A stretch of 64,000 nt of DNA from Caulobacter vibrioides OR37. GTDB taxonomy: Bacteria; Pseudomonadota; Alphaproteobacteria; Caulobacterales; Caulobacteraceae. Shown here piece by piece: positions 27,432 to 35,526 of this stretch; the first letter of the stretch is position 1, and every line of letters starts with the position of its first letter. The stretch covers positions 151,982-215,981 of the forward strand of contig NZ_APMP01000004.1 of assembly GCF_000372645.1 (NCBI RefSeq), written 5' to 3'. The notes under the pieces were generated by a model. That model ran no database searches. It worked only from the letters and a program-made list of their open reading frames with translations, and was not told the origin of the DNA. Made by a program: the position numbers and the translations under genes.

Positions 27432-28817
27432 CTACCCTTGGGAAGGCAGCAGGTCGAAGGCGATCGTCAGACGCCGCCCTTCCCCTTCGAACGGCTCGAC
27501 GCCATGCCACATCCATGACGGAAACAGCGCCAATCGGCCGGGCGCCGGCTTGATCCAGCGTTCGGGCTCCAGCGTCGGACGGGTGGGAAGACCCGGCTTG
27601 CCGAACCGCAGCCAACCGGCCTTGCCGGGGGACTCCACGGCCGGCGGCAGCTGGACATAGAAGGCCGACGACAGCCAGCCTTCCGGATGGACGTGATCGG
27701 TGTGGAAGCCGCCGGCCGAGAGGTTGACCGACCAGGCGCCGGCCAGGCGATAGCCGCCCCGTTTGCGCCGCTTCGTCGGATGATCGCCCTGCCCCAGAGC
27801 CGCGAGATGTTGGCGGATCGGCGCGTCGACGGCCTGGAAGAAGGCCATGATGGCCGGATCGCGCGAGCGCAGCAGGCTCTGCTTGGTCTGGGTGCCGTGG
27901 CGCACCGACTGCCCCAGCGGCGGCGCGCGCCCCTCGTGCAGCGCGTTCAGCGACGTGGCTAGGTCGGCCAGATAAGTGTCGAGGTCCGGCCAGCCGGGCG
28001 GCGTCGCTATAGCGTGGCTTCCGACCAGTTCGTCCCGTTGGGCGAGGTCGGCGTAGCGAGGATCGTTCGTCAGGCGCCAGGCGGTGGCCAGCAGGGCCAG
28101 GACGCCCTGATCGTCGGGAATCTTGGCGGCGACGCCCTCGACCAGCCTGGCGGCCCGCGCCGCGTCGCCGGCGGCGAGCAGGCTCTCGGCCAGGACGCAG
28201 ATGACGCGCGGATCGTGCGGGACCAAGGCGAAGGCGCGTTCGGCGTGAGCGACGGCCCGGGCCGGATCGACCGGCGCGGCCAGCTTGGCGGCCTCGACCT
28301 GGGCGGCCGGCTCGCGCGGAGCCAGGCGCGCCAGCGGTTCGACGGCGGCATAGGCGTCTTCCAGACGGCCCGCGCCGGTCAGCAGGCGGGCGCGGATCAA
28401 CGCGATCGGCGGCGCGTCCTGAGCCGGCAGCACCGCGAGCGCCGCGCCGACGTCGCCGGTCGCCACCCAAGTCAGGTGCGCCAGGCCCGACAGCGCCTCC
28501 ACATAAGCGGGGCGCTTGGCCAGGGCGGCGCGATAGTCGGCCTCGGCGCCGGCCAGATCGCCCAGCCCCTCGCGCGCCCGGGCTCTCACCAGCCGCGTCT
28601 CCGGGGCGTCATGCCCCTTGGCGATGGCGCGCGACGCCGCCTCGGCGGCCTCCGAATACAGCTCCATATTGCCCAGATTGGCCGCGAGATTGTGCTCGGC
28701 GGCGCCGCTGGACGGGGCGGCGGCCACCGCCCGACGGTAGCAATCGAGCGCGGCGTCCAGGTCGCCAGCCGCCTTCAGGGCCCGCGCCTTGGCGGTCAGC
28801 GACGCCTCGAGGCTCAT
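27432..28817 (-). CDS. TPR-repeat protein with C-terminal 2OG-Fe(II) dioxygenase domain
   Basis: 461 residues. The N-terminal ~250 form TPR-like helical repeats (LKAAGDLDAALDCYRRAVAAAP, then ARAREGLGDLAGAEADYRAAL). The C-terminal ~200 form a putative 2-oxoglutarate/iron oxygenase: GGFHTDHVHPEGW supplies the HxD pair, WMWHGVEPFEG the distal His, and RRLTIAFD the Arg that binds 2-oxoglutarate. It likely hydroxylates a protein or other partner held by the TPRs; the substrate is unknown. Its ATG overlaps the stop of the pseudouridine synthase gene by four bases, placing it in that operon. Confidence 0.85.
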   Translation of the reverse strand: MSLEASLTAKARALKAAGDLDAALDCYRRAVAAAPSSGAAEHNLAANLGNMELYSEAAEAASRAIAKGHDAPETRLVRARAREGLGDLAGAEADYRAALAKRPAYVEALSGLAHLTWVATGDVGAALAVLPAQDAPPIALIRARLLTGAGRLEDAYAAVEPLARLAPREPAAQVEAAKLAAPVDPARAVAHAERAFALVPHDPRVICVLAESLLAAGDAARAARLVEGVAAKIPDDQGVLALLATAWRLTNDPRYADLAQRDELVGSHAIATPPGWPDLDTYLADLATSLNALHEGRAPPLGQSVRHGTQTKQSLLRSRDPAIMAFFQAVDAPIRQHLAALGQGDHPTKRRKRGGYRLAGAWSVNLSAGGFHTDHVHPEGWLSSAFYVQLPPAVESPGKAGWLRFGKPGLPTRPTLEPERWIKPAPGRLALFPSWMWHGVEPFEGEGRRLTIAFDLLPSQG

Positions 28818-29812
28818 CGCCGGCCTTTGGCGCTCCGCCGCGCGAACGGATCCTGATCGGCCTCGTCCTCCGAGAAACCGAACTTGGCGAAGCCGGCGGC
28901 CATCTCGGCGCTAATCGGCGCCTCGATGTGCAACATGCCCGCCGACGGGTGCGGCAACAGGATCGACCGCGCGTGCAATTGCAGCTTCAGCCCTTCCGAC
29001 AGCGGCGCGGATTTTTCGTCGCCATATTTGGGATCGCCCAGGATCGGGTGGCCCATGGCCTTCATGTGGGCGCGCAGCTGGTGCGTGCGGCCGGTGTGCG
29101 GACGCAGGGCCATCCAGGTCACGCGGGGACCCGCGCGACTGATGGTGACGAACTCGGTCTCGGCCGGCTGGGCGTCCGGGTCCTTGGGCTGGGCAGGCAC
29201 GACCATCTCGCGGTCGCCGACGCCGCGCTTGGCCAGGTGCAGCTCCATCACGCCCTCGGTCGGATGCGGGTTGCCGGCGACAATGGCCCAATAGGTCTTC
29301 TGCGCCTTGCGCTTGGCGAACGCGCCCGAAAGGCGCGCCGCGGCGCCGGGCGTCTTGCCCAGCAGCAGCACGCCCGAGGTGTCGCGGTCGAGGCGATGGA
29401 CCAGGCGCGGACGGTCAAGGCCCTCGCCCCAGGCGCTCAGCAGCTTGTCGACGTGCTTGGTGGTCTTGGTTCCGCCCTGCACGGCCAGGCCGGCGGGCTT
29501 GTTCAGGGCCAGGACCTCTTCGTCCTCGTACAGCACCAGCGAGCGGGCATAGGCGATGTCGCGCGCCGACAGCTTGCCCTTGTCGGCGGGATCGGGCGCG
29601 TCGGGCAAGGGCGGAACCCGCACGGTGCTGCCGGCGGCCAGCCGGGTGTCGGCCTTGGCGCGCGAGCCGTCCACCCGCACCTGACCCGAGCGGAACAGCT
29701 TGTTGAGCTGCACGTGGTTCAGATGCGGCCAACGGCGCTTGAACCAGCGATCCAGACGGACCCCGTCCTCGCCGGCGTCGACATAGAGGGTGCGAACTTC
29801 CTTGCCGGTCAT
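28814..29812 (-). CDS. RluC-type 23S rRNA pseudouridine synthase
   Basis: 332 residues: an N-terminal S4 RNA-binding domain (GVRLDRWFKRRWPHLNHVQLNKLFRSGQVRVDG) and an RluA-family catalytic domain with HRLDRDTSGVLLLGKT, whose Asp is the nucleophile, plus LRPHTGRTHQLRAHM. It isomerises specific uridines, most likely in 23S rRNA by analogy to RluC. It overlaps crcB upstream by four bases and the TPR-dioxygenase downstream by four, so all three are translationally coupled. Confidence 0.9.
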   Translation of the reverse strand: MTGKEVRTLYVDAGEDGVRLDRWFKRRWPHLNHVQLNKLFRSGQVRVDGSRAKADTRLAAGSTVRVPPLPDAPDPADKGKLSARDIAYARSLVLYEDEEVLALNKPAGLAVQGGTKTTKHVDKLLSAWGEGLDRPRLVHRLDRDTSGVLLLGKTPGAAARLSGAFAKRKAQKTYWAIVAGNPHPTEGVMELHLAKRGVGDREMVVPAQPKDPDAQPAETEFVTISRAGPRVTWMALRPHTGRTHQLRAHMKAMGHPILGDPKYGDEKSAPLSEGLKLQLHARSILLPHPSAGMLHIEAPISAEMAAGFAKFGFSEDEADQDPFARRSAKGRR

Positions 29813-30192
29813 GCCAGGATCCGCCGCGCGATCAGCAGGCCCGCAAACAGGGCCGAAATGGCCAGCAGCACGCTGGCGGCCGAATAGGAGAAGGCCTGGA
29901 GATAGTCACGCTTCTGGATCATCAGCGCCGTCTCCAGCGAGAATGACGAGAAGGTGGTGAAGCCGCCCAGCACGCCGACTCCCAGGGCCACGCGCCAGGT
30001 TTCGCTTCCGGCCGTCCCGCGATGGGCGAGCCACGAGGCCAGGCATCCCATCAGGAAGCCTCCGACGATGTTGACGGTGAAGGTGCCGTAAGGCCAGCCG
30101 GTCCCCATGACCCGCATGGCCCCAACGCCCACCATATACCGCGCGACCGAGCCGACGGCCCCGCCAGCGGCCACGAGAAGCAGCTTGTTCAT
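29809..30192 (-). CDS. crcB: Fluoride efflux channel FluC/CrcB
   Basis: 127 residues with four hydrophobic segments. Family motifs: GGAVGSVARY, YGTFTVNIVGGFLMG with the conserved pore Asn, and GGFTTFSSFSLE with the Phe-box and Na-site residues. Start ATG chosen at MNKLLLVAAGG; the frame is open further upstream but without similarity. It exports fluoride passively as a dual-topology dimer. No fluoride riboswitch is visible upstream. It is the first gene of a coupled run with the pseudouridine synthase and TPR-dioxygenase. Confidence 0.93.
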   Translation of the reverse strand: MNKLLLVAAGGAVGSVARYMVGVGAMRVMGTGWPYGTFTVNIVGGFLMGCLASWLAHRGTAGSETWRVALGVGVLGGFTTFSSFSLETALMIQKRDYLQAFSYSAASVLLAISALFAGLLIARRILA

Positions 30193-30354
30193 GAGGCCCT
30201 TATGGGCCGCGTGGGCGCGAACGCCAAGAGTCCGCCGACGTTCCACAGACTTTCCCAAGCGTCTTTCACGGTAAACCGGCCGGGAAACCTTGTTTTAACA
30301 CCCGCGATTAAGCGCGCGGGCCGCATTTTGCGGGCAGTAGAAAGCGCCCGAACC

Positions 30355-31590
30355 ATGCCCTCCGACACCCCCTCCATCGCCGAAGCCTCGATCGAGCGGG
30401 TCTCCCTCCCCGCCCCGGTGGCCGAGCGCCTGGTTCGCTCGGAGCTGATTCCGCGCGGTTCGGTGAATGTCATCAGCGTCAAGGCGGTCAAGGCGTGGGC
30501 CGGCGAATGGTGGGCCCAGAAGCGCGCCGATGTCTGGACCTACGTGGAGCGCAAGCTGGGCGAGCACCTGGATCGCCAGGACATGCGAGCCCGGATCTCC
30601 GACAGCGAATTCCTGATCGCGATGAACAACGACAACGGCCTGGCCGCCCAGGCGACGAGCGTCAAGATCCTGGAAGACGTCCTGACCCACCTGCTGGGCG
30701 CGGCGGATGTCGCCGATCTGCGCGTGCGCTCGGTGATTGGCGTGGAAGGCGGCCAAGCCGTCTGCAAGCCCGTCGACGCGGCCGTCGTGCTGGCCGCCCG
30801 CGCTCGCCGGGACTCGGCGCGCTCACCGGTGCGGATTTCGGTCGACCCCGCCGACGAGGCGCGACGCACGCCGGTGGCCTTCACCACGGCGGGCGGCGCG
30901 GCGCTGCGCGTGGACTTCACGCTGGAACACGTCATCAGCCTGCGCCGCAACGTCACCACCGCCGTCCGGGTCGAGCCGATGGTCACGCACCTGGCCAGCG
31001 GGCGGCAGGCCTCATCGCGGGCCCTGACCAAGCTGTCGGACCGCGATGTCGCCTTCATCGACGAGTCGACGCTGAAATACGCCTCGGTCTTCGCCCGTTC
31101 GGCCCAAGGCCCGGCGACGCCCGAGCTGATCCTGCCCGCGTCCTTCCGCACCCTGGGCACCCAGCGCGGACGCGACCTCCTGACCGGCACCGCCGGCCTG
31201 TCGCTGTCGCTGCTTCGCGGCGGGGTGATGATCGAGCTGGTCGACATCACCCGCGGCACGCCCGCCGGTCGCCTGCTCGAGGTCGTCGGCCTGCTGCGCG
31301 CCCTCACCCACGGCGTGATCGCCCGGGTGCCGCCCGACAAGGAGGCCTTGCGCGTACTGCGCGACGCTCGCCTGGCCGGCCTGACGCTCGACGCCTCCGA
31401 CCTGGCGGGCGCGGCCAACAATATCGCGATGGACATCATGGCCTTCGGCCGCGACGCCCGGGGCCTGGCGCCGATGACCATCCTGCAGGGTCTGCCCCAG
31501 GACGGCTACTTCGCCGCCGCCGAAACGGCGGGCCTCACCCATGCCGGACTGCGCGCCGTCTATCCTCTGAGCCGACAGGCGGCGGCTTAG
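30355..31590 (+). CDS. Uncharacterised cytoplasmic protein, possible degenerate GGDEF/EAL relative
   Basis: 411 residues from ATG 30355. There is no signal peptide or membrane segment. I do not recognise the family with confidence. Residues about 75-115 (RISDSEFLIAMNNDNGLAAQ) look like a GGDEF-type strand-turn that has lost its active site. The C-terminal ~150 residues (EVVGLLRALTHGVIARVPPD, then RDARLAGLTLDASDLAG) have the spacing of an EAL-like barrel with no catalytic EAL. This is a weak structural guess. It is divergent from crcB and tail-to-tail with the lipoprotein gene downstream. Confidence 0.75.
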   Translation: MPSDTPSIAEASIERVSLPAPVAERLVRSELIPRGSVNVISVKAVKAWAGEWWAQKRADVWTYVERKLGEHLDRQDMRARISDSEFLIAMNNDNGLAAQATSVKILEDVLTHLLGAADVADLRVRSVIGVEGGQAVCKPVDAAVVLAARARRDSARSPVRISVDPADEARRTPVAFTTAGGAALRVDFTLEHVISLRRNVTTAVRVEPMVTHLASGRQASSRALTKLSDRDVAFIDESTLKYASVFARSAQGPATPELILPASFRTLGTQRGRDLLTGTAGLSLSLLRGGVMIELVDITRGTPAGRLLEVVGLLRALTHGVIARVPPDKEALRVLRDARLAGLTLDASDLAGAANNIAMDIMAFGRDARGLAPMTILQGLPQDGYFAAAETAGLTHAGLRAVYPLSRQAAA

Positions 31591-31593
31591 CTC

Positions 31594-32115
31594 TTAAATC
31601 CGCTGCCGTCCGTAGCCGATCTGCTTGACCACGTCGCGCGCGTCGTAGGCGTCGCGGTCGCGCGGCGTCGGTCCCTTGCCGAACACGACCTCCAGGGATC
31701 GCGAAAACGCCGGACCCGGACCGAGGTTGAAGCTAGTCCCCACGCCGAGTCCGACGCTACTGCGATGGCCATAGGTGCTTGACCCGCCGCCGACCGAGAA
31801 GCGCGGGCCGCTCGACTCGCCGCTGACCGTGGTCGAGCGATCGGCGACACGGAACCAGTCATAGCCGTCGCGCAGGGCCAGCTCGGCGGCGCGCAGCAGG
31901 GCGTAGTCGGCGATCTGGTTCTCGGGCGCGCCGGGACCGCCCTGGAAGGTGACCCGATAGCGGCCGGCCTCCAGGCGATATTCCGAATAGCCGATCTCAC
32001 CGACCGCGCCGGGCGCGGCCGCCCGGTACACGGTCGGGGCGGTGGCGCAGGCGGCCAGCACGAGGCTCGCGGCGGCCAGCGCGATCAGGGGCTTGGCGGT
32101 TTTCACGACGGTCAT
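31594..32115 (-). CDS. CC0125/CC1285-family lipoprotein
   Basis: 173 residues. A lipoprotein signal has a hydrophobic core (IALAAASLVL) and lipobox LAAC with the acceptor Cys at 23. The mature part has the YRLEAGRYRVTFQGGPGAP motif and RAAELALRDGYDWFRV, which I associate with a small Caulobacterales lipoprotein family named after two C. crescentus loci (from memory). Gly/Ser-rich sequence follows. The role is unknown; location in the envelope is inferred. Its start overlaps the stop of the upstream pseudouridine synthase by four bases. Confidence 0.8.
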   Translation of the reverse strand: MTVVKTAKPLIALAAASLVLAACATAPTVYRAAAPGAVGEIGYSEYRLEAGRYRVTFQGGPGAPENQIADYALLRAAELALRDGYDWFRVADRSTTVSGESSGPRFSVGGGSSTYGHRSSVGLGVGTSFNLGPGPAFSRSLEVVFGKGPTPRDRDAYDARDVVKQIGYGRQRI

Positions 32116-32942
32116 GCGCTCGCACCTCTTTCGTCCTGATCAACGGTCGCCGGACGCGGCTGTTCCGGCGCCGGAAGGTCCAGCGCCGCCAGCATGGTCC
32201 TGAAATCGGACGGAAGCGGGGCCGTGACCTTGCGCTCGCCGCCCAAGGGATGCGGGAAGGTCAGGCTGGCCGCGTGCAGCATCAGGCGCGGCGCGGCCAC
32301 GCCGCCCAGCATCAGCGCCCCGCCGTAGCGAGTGTCGCCGACCAAGGGGCGCCCGATCGAGGCCATGTGGACCCGTAGCTGATGCATCCGCCCCGTATCG
32401 GGCGAAAGCTCGACCAGGGCCGCGCCCGCGTTGTGCGCCAGGGTGCGATAGCGACTGCGGGCGGTCTCGGCGTCTGGATGGTCGGGGGCGCAGACCCGCA
32501 TATACGCCTCGCGGCCGATCGACTCGCGCCGAAGCGGGCTGTCGATCATGCCGCCCTTCGGCTCGGGCGCGCCGGCCGTGATCGCCAGATAGGACTTGCG
32601 AAACCGCTTGGCCTCCAACGCCTTACCCAGAAAGGCCGCCGCCGGCTTGGTCTTGGCCGTCAGGATCACGCCCGAGGTGTCGCGGTCCAGGCGATGGACA
32701 AGCCTCGGACGAGGCCGATTGGGCCGCGCGAACGCCCAAAGCAGGTCGTCGAGCGTATGGGCCTTGATCCGGCCGCCCTGGCTGGAAAGCCCCGCGGGCT
32801 TGTTCAGCACGATGATCGTCTCGTCCTCGTAGAGCACCCAAGACCTCGCGGCCTCGATCTCTTCGGGGGTCAAGACAATGGGGATCTCGACGGCCTTGGG
32901 CTTGGCGACGCCGGGCGGACGGCGAAACTTCGGCGCGCTCAT
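32112..32942 (-). CDS. RluA-family pseudouridine synthase lacking an S4 domain
   Basis: 276 residues. The catalytic region starts almost immediately: ARSWVLYEDETIIVLNKPAGLSSQGG, then HRLDRDTSGVILTAKT with the nucleophilic Asp, then LSPDTGRMHQLRVHM. Unlike its paralog at 28814 there is no S4 domain, only a short basic leader KFRRPPGVAKPKA. It probably modifies an rRNA or tRNA uridine; the target cannot be assigned. It overlaps rarA upstream and the lipoprotein gene downstream by four bases each. Confidence 0.88.
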   Translation of the reverse strand: MSAPKFRRPPGVAKPKAVEIPIVLTPEEIEAARSWVLYEDETIIVLNKPAGLSSQGGRIKAHTLDDLLWAFARPNRPRPRLVHRLDRDTSGVILTAKTKPAAAFLGKALEAKRFRKSYLAITAGAPEPKGGMIDSPLRRESIGREAYMRVCAPDHPDAETARSRYRTLAHNAGAALVELSPDTGRMHQLRVHMASIGRPLVGDTRYGGALMLGGVAAPRLMLHAASLTFPHPLGGERKVTAPLPSDFRTMLAALDLPAPEQPRPATVDQDERGASA

Positions 32943-34240
32943 TTGCCGTCCTTGCGCAGTTGGCTCCAGGCGTCCAGACGCTCACGAACCTTGGCCTCGG
33001 CCCCGATCGGCTTGGGTTGATAGAACCGCTGACGACCCATGCCGTCCGGGAAATAGTTCTGGCCCGACACGCCCCCCTCGACGTCGTGGTCATAGGCGTA
33101 GCCGTCGCCATAACCCAGCGACTTCATCAGCTTGGTCGGCGCGTTGAGGATGTGCGCCGGCGGCGCCAGGCTGCCGGTCTCCTTGGCCGCGCGACGGGCG
33201 GCCTTGAAGGCGGCGTAGACCGCGTTCGACTTCGGCGCGCTGGCCATGTGGACGACGGCCTGGGCCAGGGCCAGCTCGCCCTCGGGGCTGCCCAGGAAGT
33301 CGAAGGCGTCCTTGGCCGCCGTGGTCAGCAGCAGCGACAGCGGATCGGCGGCGCCGATGTCCTCCGAGGCCATGCGCACCAGGCGGCGGGCGATGAACAG
33401 CGGATCCTCGCCGCCCTCCAGCATCCGCGCCAGCCAGTACAGCGCCGCGTCCGGATCGCTGCCCCGCACCGACTTATGCAGGGCCGAGATCAGGTTGTAG
33501 TGCTCCTCGCGGTCCTTGTCGTAGGCCGGCCGGCGCTTCTGCAGGAATTGCGCGAGCTGGGCCGCGTTCAGCGGCGTGTCCGCGCCGACCGAGAACAGGG
33601 TCTCGGCCAGGGTCAGCAGGTAACGGCCATCGCCGTCGGCCATGGCCACCAGCGCGGCGCGGGCCTCGGCGTCGATCGGCAGGGACCGCGCCTCGGCCGC
33701 CTCGGCGCGTTGCAGCAAGAGATCCAGCGACTCGTCGGACAGCCGCTTGAGCACGAACACCTGGCAGCGCGACAGCAAGGCGCCGTTCAGCTCGAACGAG
33801 GGGTTTTCGGTCGTGGCCCCGACCAGGGTGACGATCCCCTCCTCCACGAACGGCAGGAAGCCGTCCTGCTGGGCGCGGTTGAAGCGGTGGATCTCGTCGA
33901 CGAACAGCAGCGTCGACTGGCCGGCCATGCGGCGCGCGCGCGCTTGCTCGAAGGCCTTCTTCAGGTCGGCGACGCCCGAGAACACGGCCGAGATCTGCTG
34001 AAACTCGTAGCCGCCGGCCTTGGCCAGCAGGCGGGCGATCGTGGTCTTGCCGGTGCCGGGCGGTCCCCACAGGATCATCGAAGCCAGGCGATGCGCCGCG
34101 GCCATGCGGCCGATGGGACCGTCGGGCCCCAGAAGATGCTGCTGGCCCACCACGTCCTCCAGCCTTTGGGGCCGCAGACGGTCGGCCAAGGGGGCGGGCG
34201 CGTGGGGCGTCAGGCCGGCGGCCTGGAAGAGATCGGACAT
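32939..34240 (-). CDS. rarA: Replication-associated recombination protein RarA (MgsA)
   Basis: 433-residue AAA+ ATPase: RLRPQRLEDVVGQQHLLG, Walker A GPPGTGKT at 59-66, Walker B LLFVDEIHRFN, sensor GATTENPSFE, and the C-terminal GDGYAYDHDVEGG region diagnostic of RarA/MgsA. It acts as a clamp-loader-like tetramer at stalled replication forks. It leads a coupled three-gene run (rarA, pseudouridine synthase, lipoprotein) with ATGA-type overlaps. Confidence 0.95.
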   Translation of the reverse strand: MSDLFQAAGLTPHAPAPLADRLRPQRLEDVVGQQHLLGPDGPIGRMAAAHRLASMILWGPPGTGKTTIARLLAKAGGYEFQQISAVFSGVADLKKAFEQARARRMAGQSTLLFVDEIHRFNRAQQDGFLPFVEEGIVTLVGATTENPSFELNGALLSRCQVFVLKRLSDESLDLLLQRAEAAEARSLPIDAEARAALVAMADGDGRYLLTLAETLFSVGADTPLNAAQLAQFLQKRRPAYDKDREEHYNLISALHKSVRGSDPDAALYWLARMLEGGEDPLFIARRLVRMASEDIGAADPLSLLLTTAAKDAFDFLGSPEGELALAQAVVHMASAPKSNAVYAAFKAARRAAKETGSLAPPAHILNAPTKLMKSLGYGDGYAYDHDVEGGVSGQNYFPDGMGRQRFYQPKPIGAEAKVRERLDAWSQLRKDGK

Positions 34241-34326
34241 GCGATCGTTCTAGCAGCCCATCGCGTTCAAGTCCCGTTATCACCTTGCCCTCAAAGTGCG
34301 CGCGTTAAGCATGAGGGGGACGGGGC

Positions 34327-35526
34327 ATGGATGCTGAACCGGACAAGCGCGGAACCTCGCGCGTGCTGGTGGCGGCGGCGGTGCTGCTGGGGCTGTACCA
34401 GGTCGTCAGCATGGCGCTCTATTTCTGGACCTACAAGCCGACCGGCGACACGCCGCTGTTCTCGGACTTCTACGCCTTCTGGAGCTTCGGCCGCTTCCTG
34501 GAAACCATGCCGGCCGCGCGGATCTATGACTTCAAGCTGCTGGAGAGCTTCCAGCACGCCCTGCTGCCTGGCTTCCATTCTTTCTATCCGTGCGCCTATC
34601 CGCCGACCCTGTTGCTGTTTCTCAAGCCGCTGGGGATGTTGGGCTATCTGCCGGCCTATCTGGTCTGGACGGTTCTAGGTCTCGGCGGCTTCATCCTCGC
34701 GGTTGGGGCGACCGCCGAGCGCTCGCTGCTGCCCTGGCTGGCGGTGCTGGCGCCGACCACGGTCCTCACCATCATCTTCGGCCAGAACGGATTGATCACA
34801 GCGGCCCTGCTGATCGGCGCTCTTCGCATCATGGAGCGCCGCCCCCTGCTGGCCGGCGTCCTGTTGGGACTGCTGTCCTGCAAGCCGCAGCTGTTCGTGC
34901 TGCTGCCGCTGGTCCTGCTGGCCGGCCGTCGCTGGCGCACGCTGTTCGCCACCGGCGGAACGGTGCTGGCCCTGGTCGCCGCCAGCCTCGTCGCGTTCGG
35001 CCTCCCGGCCTGGCTGGCCTGGATCAAGGCCCTGCCCCGGTTCTCGCGCACGATCGAGGCGGAGTGGAGCAGCCTCGGCTGGAAAATGCCCACGGTCAGC
35101 GCCGCTCTTCGCAGCGCCGGGGCCAGCCATACGGTGTTGTCCGTCGCGCAACTGACGATCGCCGGGGCCGTCACCGTGATCCTGCTGGCCCTGTTCCATC
35201 GCGGCCGGAAAGAGGCCGCGCCCAGCAGCCTCGACTCCGCGGCCCTGCAGGTCGGTGTGTTCCTGACCACGCCCTACGCCTTCGTCTACGACATGCCGAT
35301 GGTGTCGGCCGCCGCCGTGATGCTGGCGGCCGCGCGCATGGCGCCCGGCCAGGCCTGGCGCCCGGGAGAACGCATCCTGACGATCACGGGCTTCTGCCTG
35401 CCGATGTTCATCTTCTCGGGCGTGTTCAACGGGATCCCGCTGGGACCGCTGATCCTGATCCCCCTGTTCGCCCTGCTGGTCCGCGCGGCCTGGACCGAGC
35501 GGACTACACCGAGAACCGCGCCGTGA
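34327..35526 (+). CDS. GT87/DUF2029 integral-membrane glycosyltransferase
   Basis: 399 residues with about ten membrane segments. The first periplasmic loop holds SDFYAFWSFGRFL, with the acidic residue at the position of the GT-C family catalytic Asp, and YPCAYPPTLLL follows. GT87 enzymes use polyprenyl-phosphate sugars to mannosylate lipid or glycan acceptors on the periplasmic side; donor and acceptor are unknown here. The last 23 bases overlap the convergent HtrA gene. Confidence 0.85.
   Translation: MDAEPDKRGTSRVLVAAAVLLGLYQVVSMALYFWTYKPTGDTPLFSDFYAFWSFGRFLETMPAARIYDFKLLESFQHALLPGFHSFYPCAYPPTLLLFLKPLGMLGYLPAYLVWTVLGLGGFILAVGATAERSLLPWLAVLAPTTVLTIIFGQNGLITAALLIGALRIMERRPLLAGVLLGLLSCKPQLFVLLPLVLLAGRRWRTLFATGGTVLALVAASLVAFGLPAWLAWIKALPRFSRTIEAEWSSLGWKMPTVSAALRSAGASHTVLSVAQLTIAGAVTVILLALFHRGRKEAAPSSLDSAALQVGVFLTTPYAFVYDMPMVSAAAVMLAAARMAPGQAWRPGERILTITGFCLPMFIFSGVFNGIPLGPLILIPLFALLVRAAWTERTTPRTAP

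Noticed and set aside
30297..30313. TTAA-N9-TTAA upstream of the unknown 411-residue protein, looking like a CtrA box
   Set aside because: The CtrA consensus needs seven bases between the half sites; here there are nine.
29809..30354. Possible fluoride riboswitch before crcB
   Set aside because: The expected pseudoknot core words are not present upstream of the crcB start.
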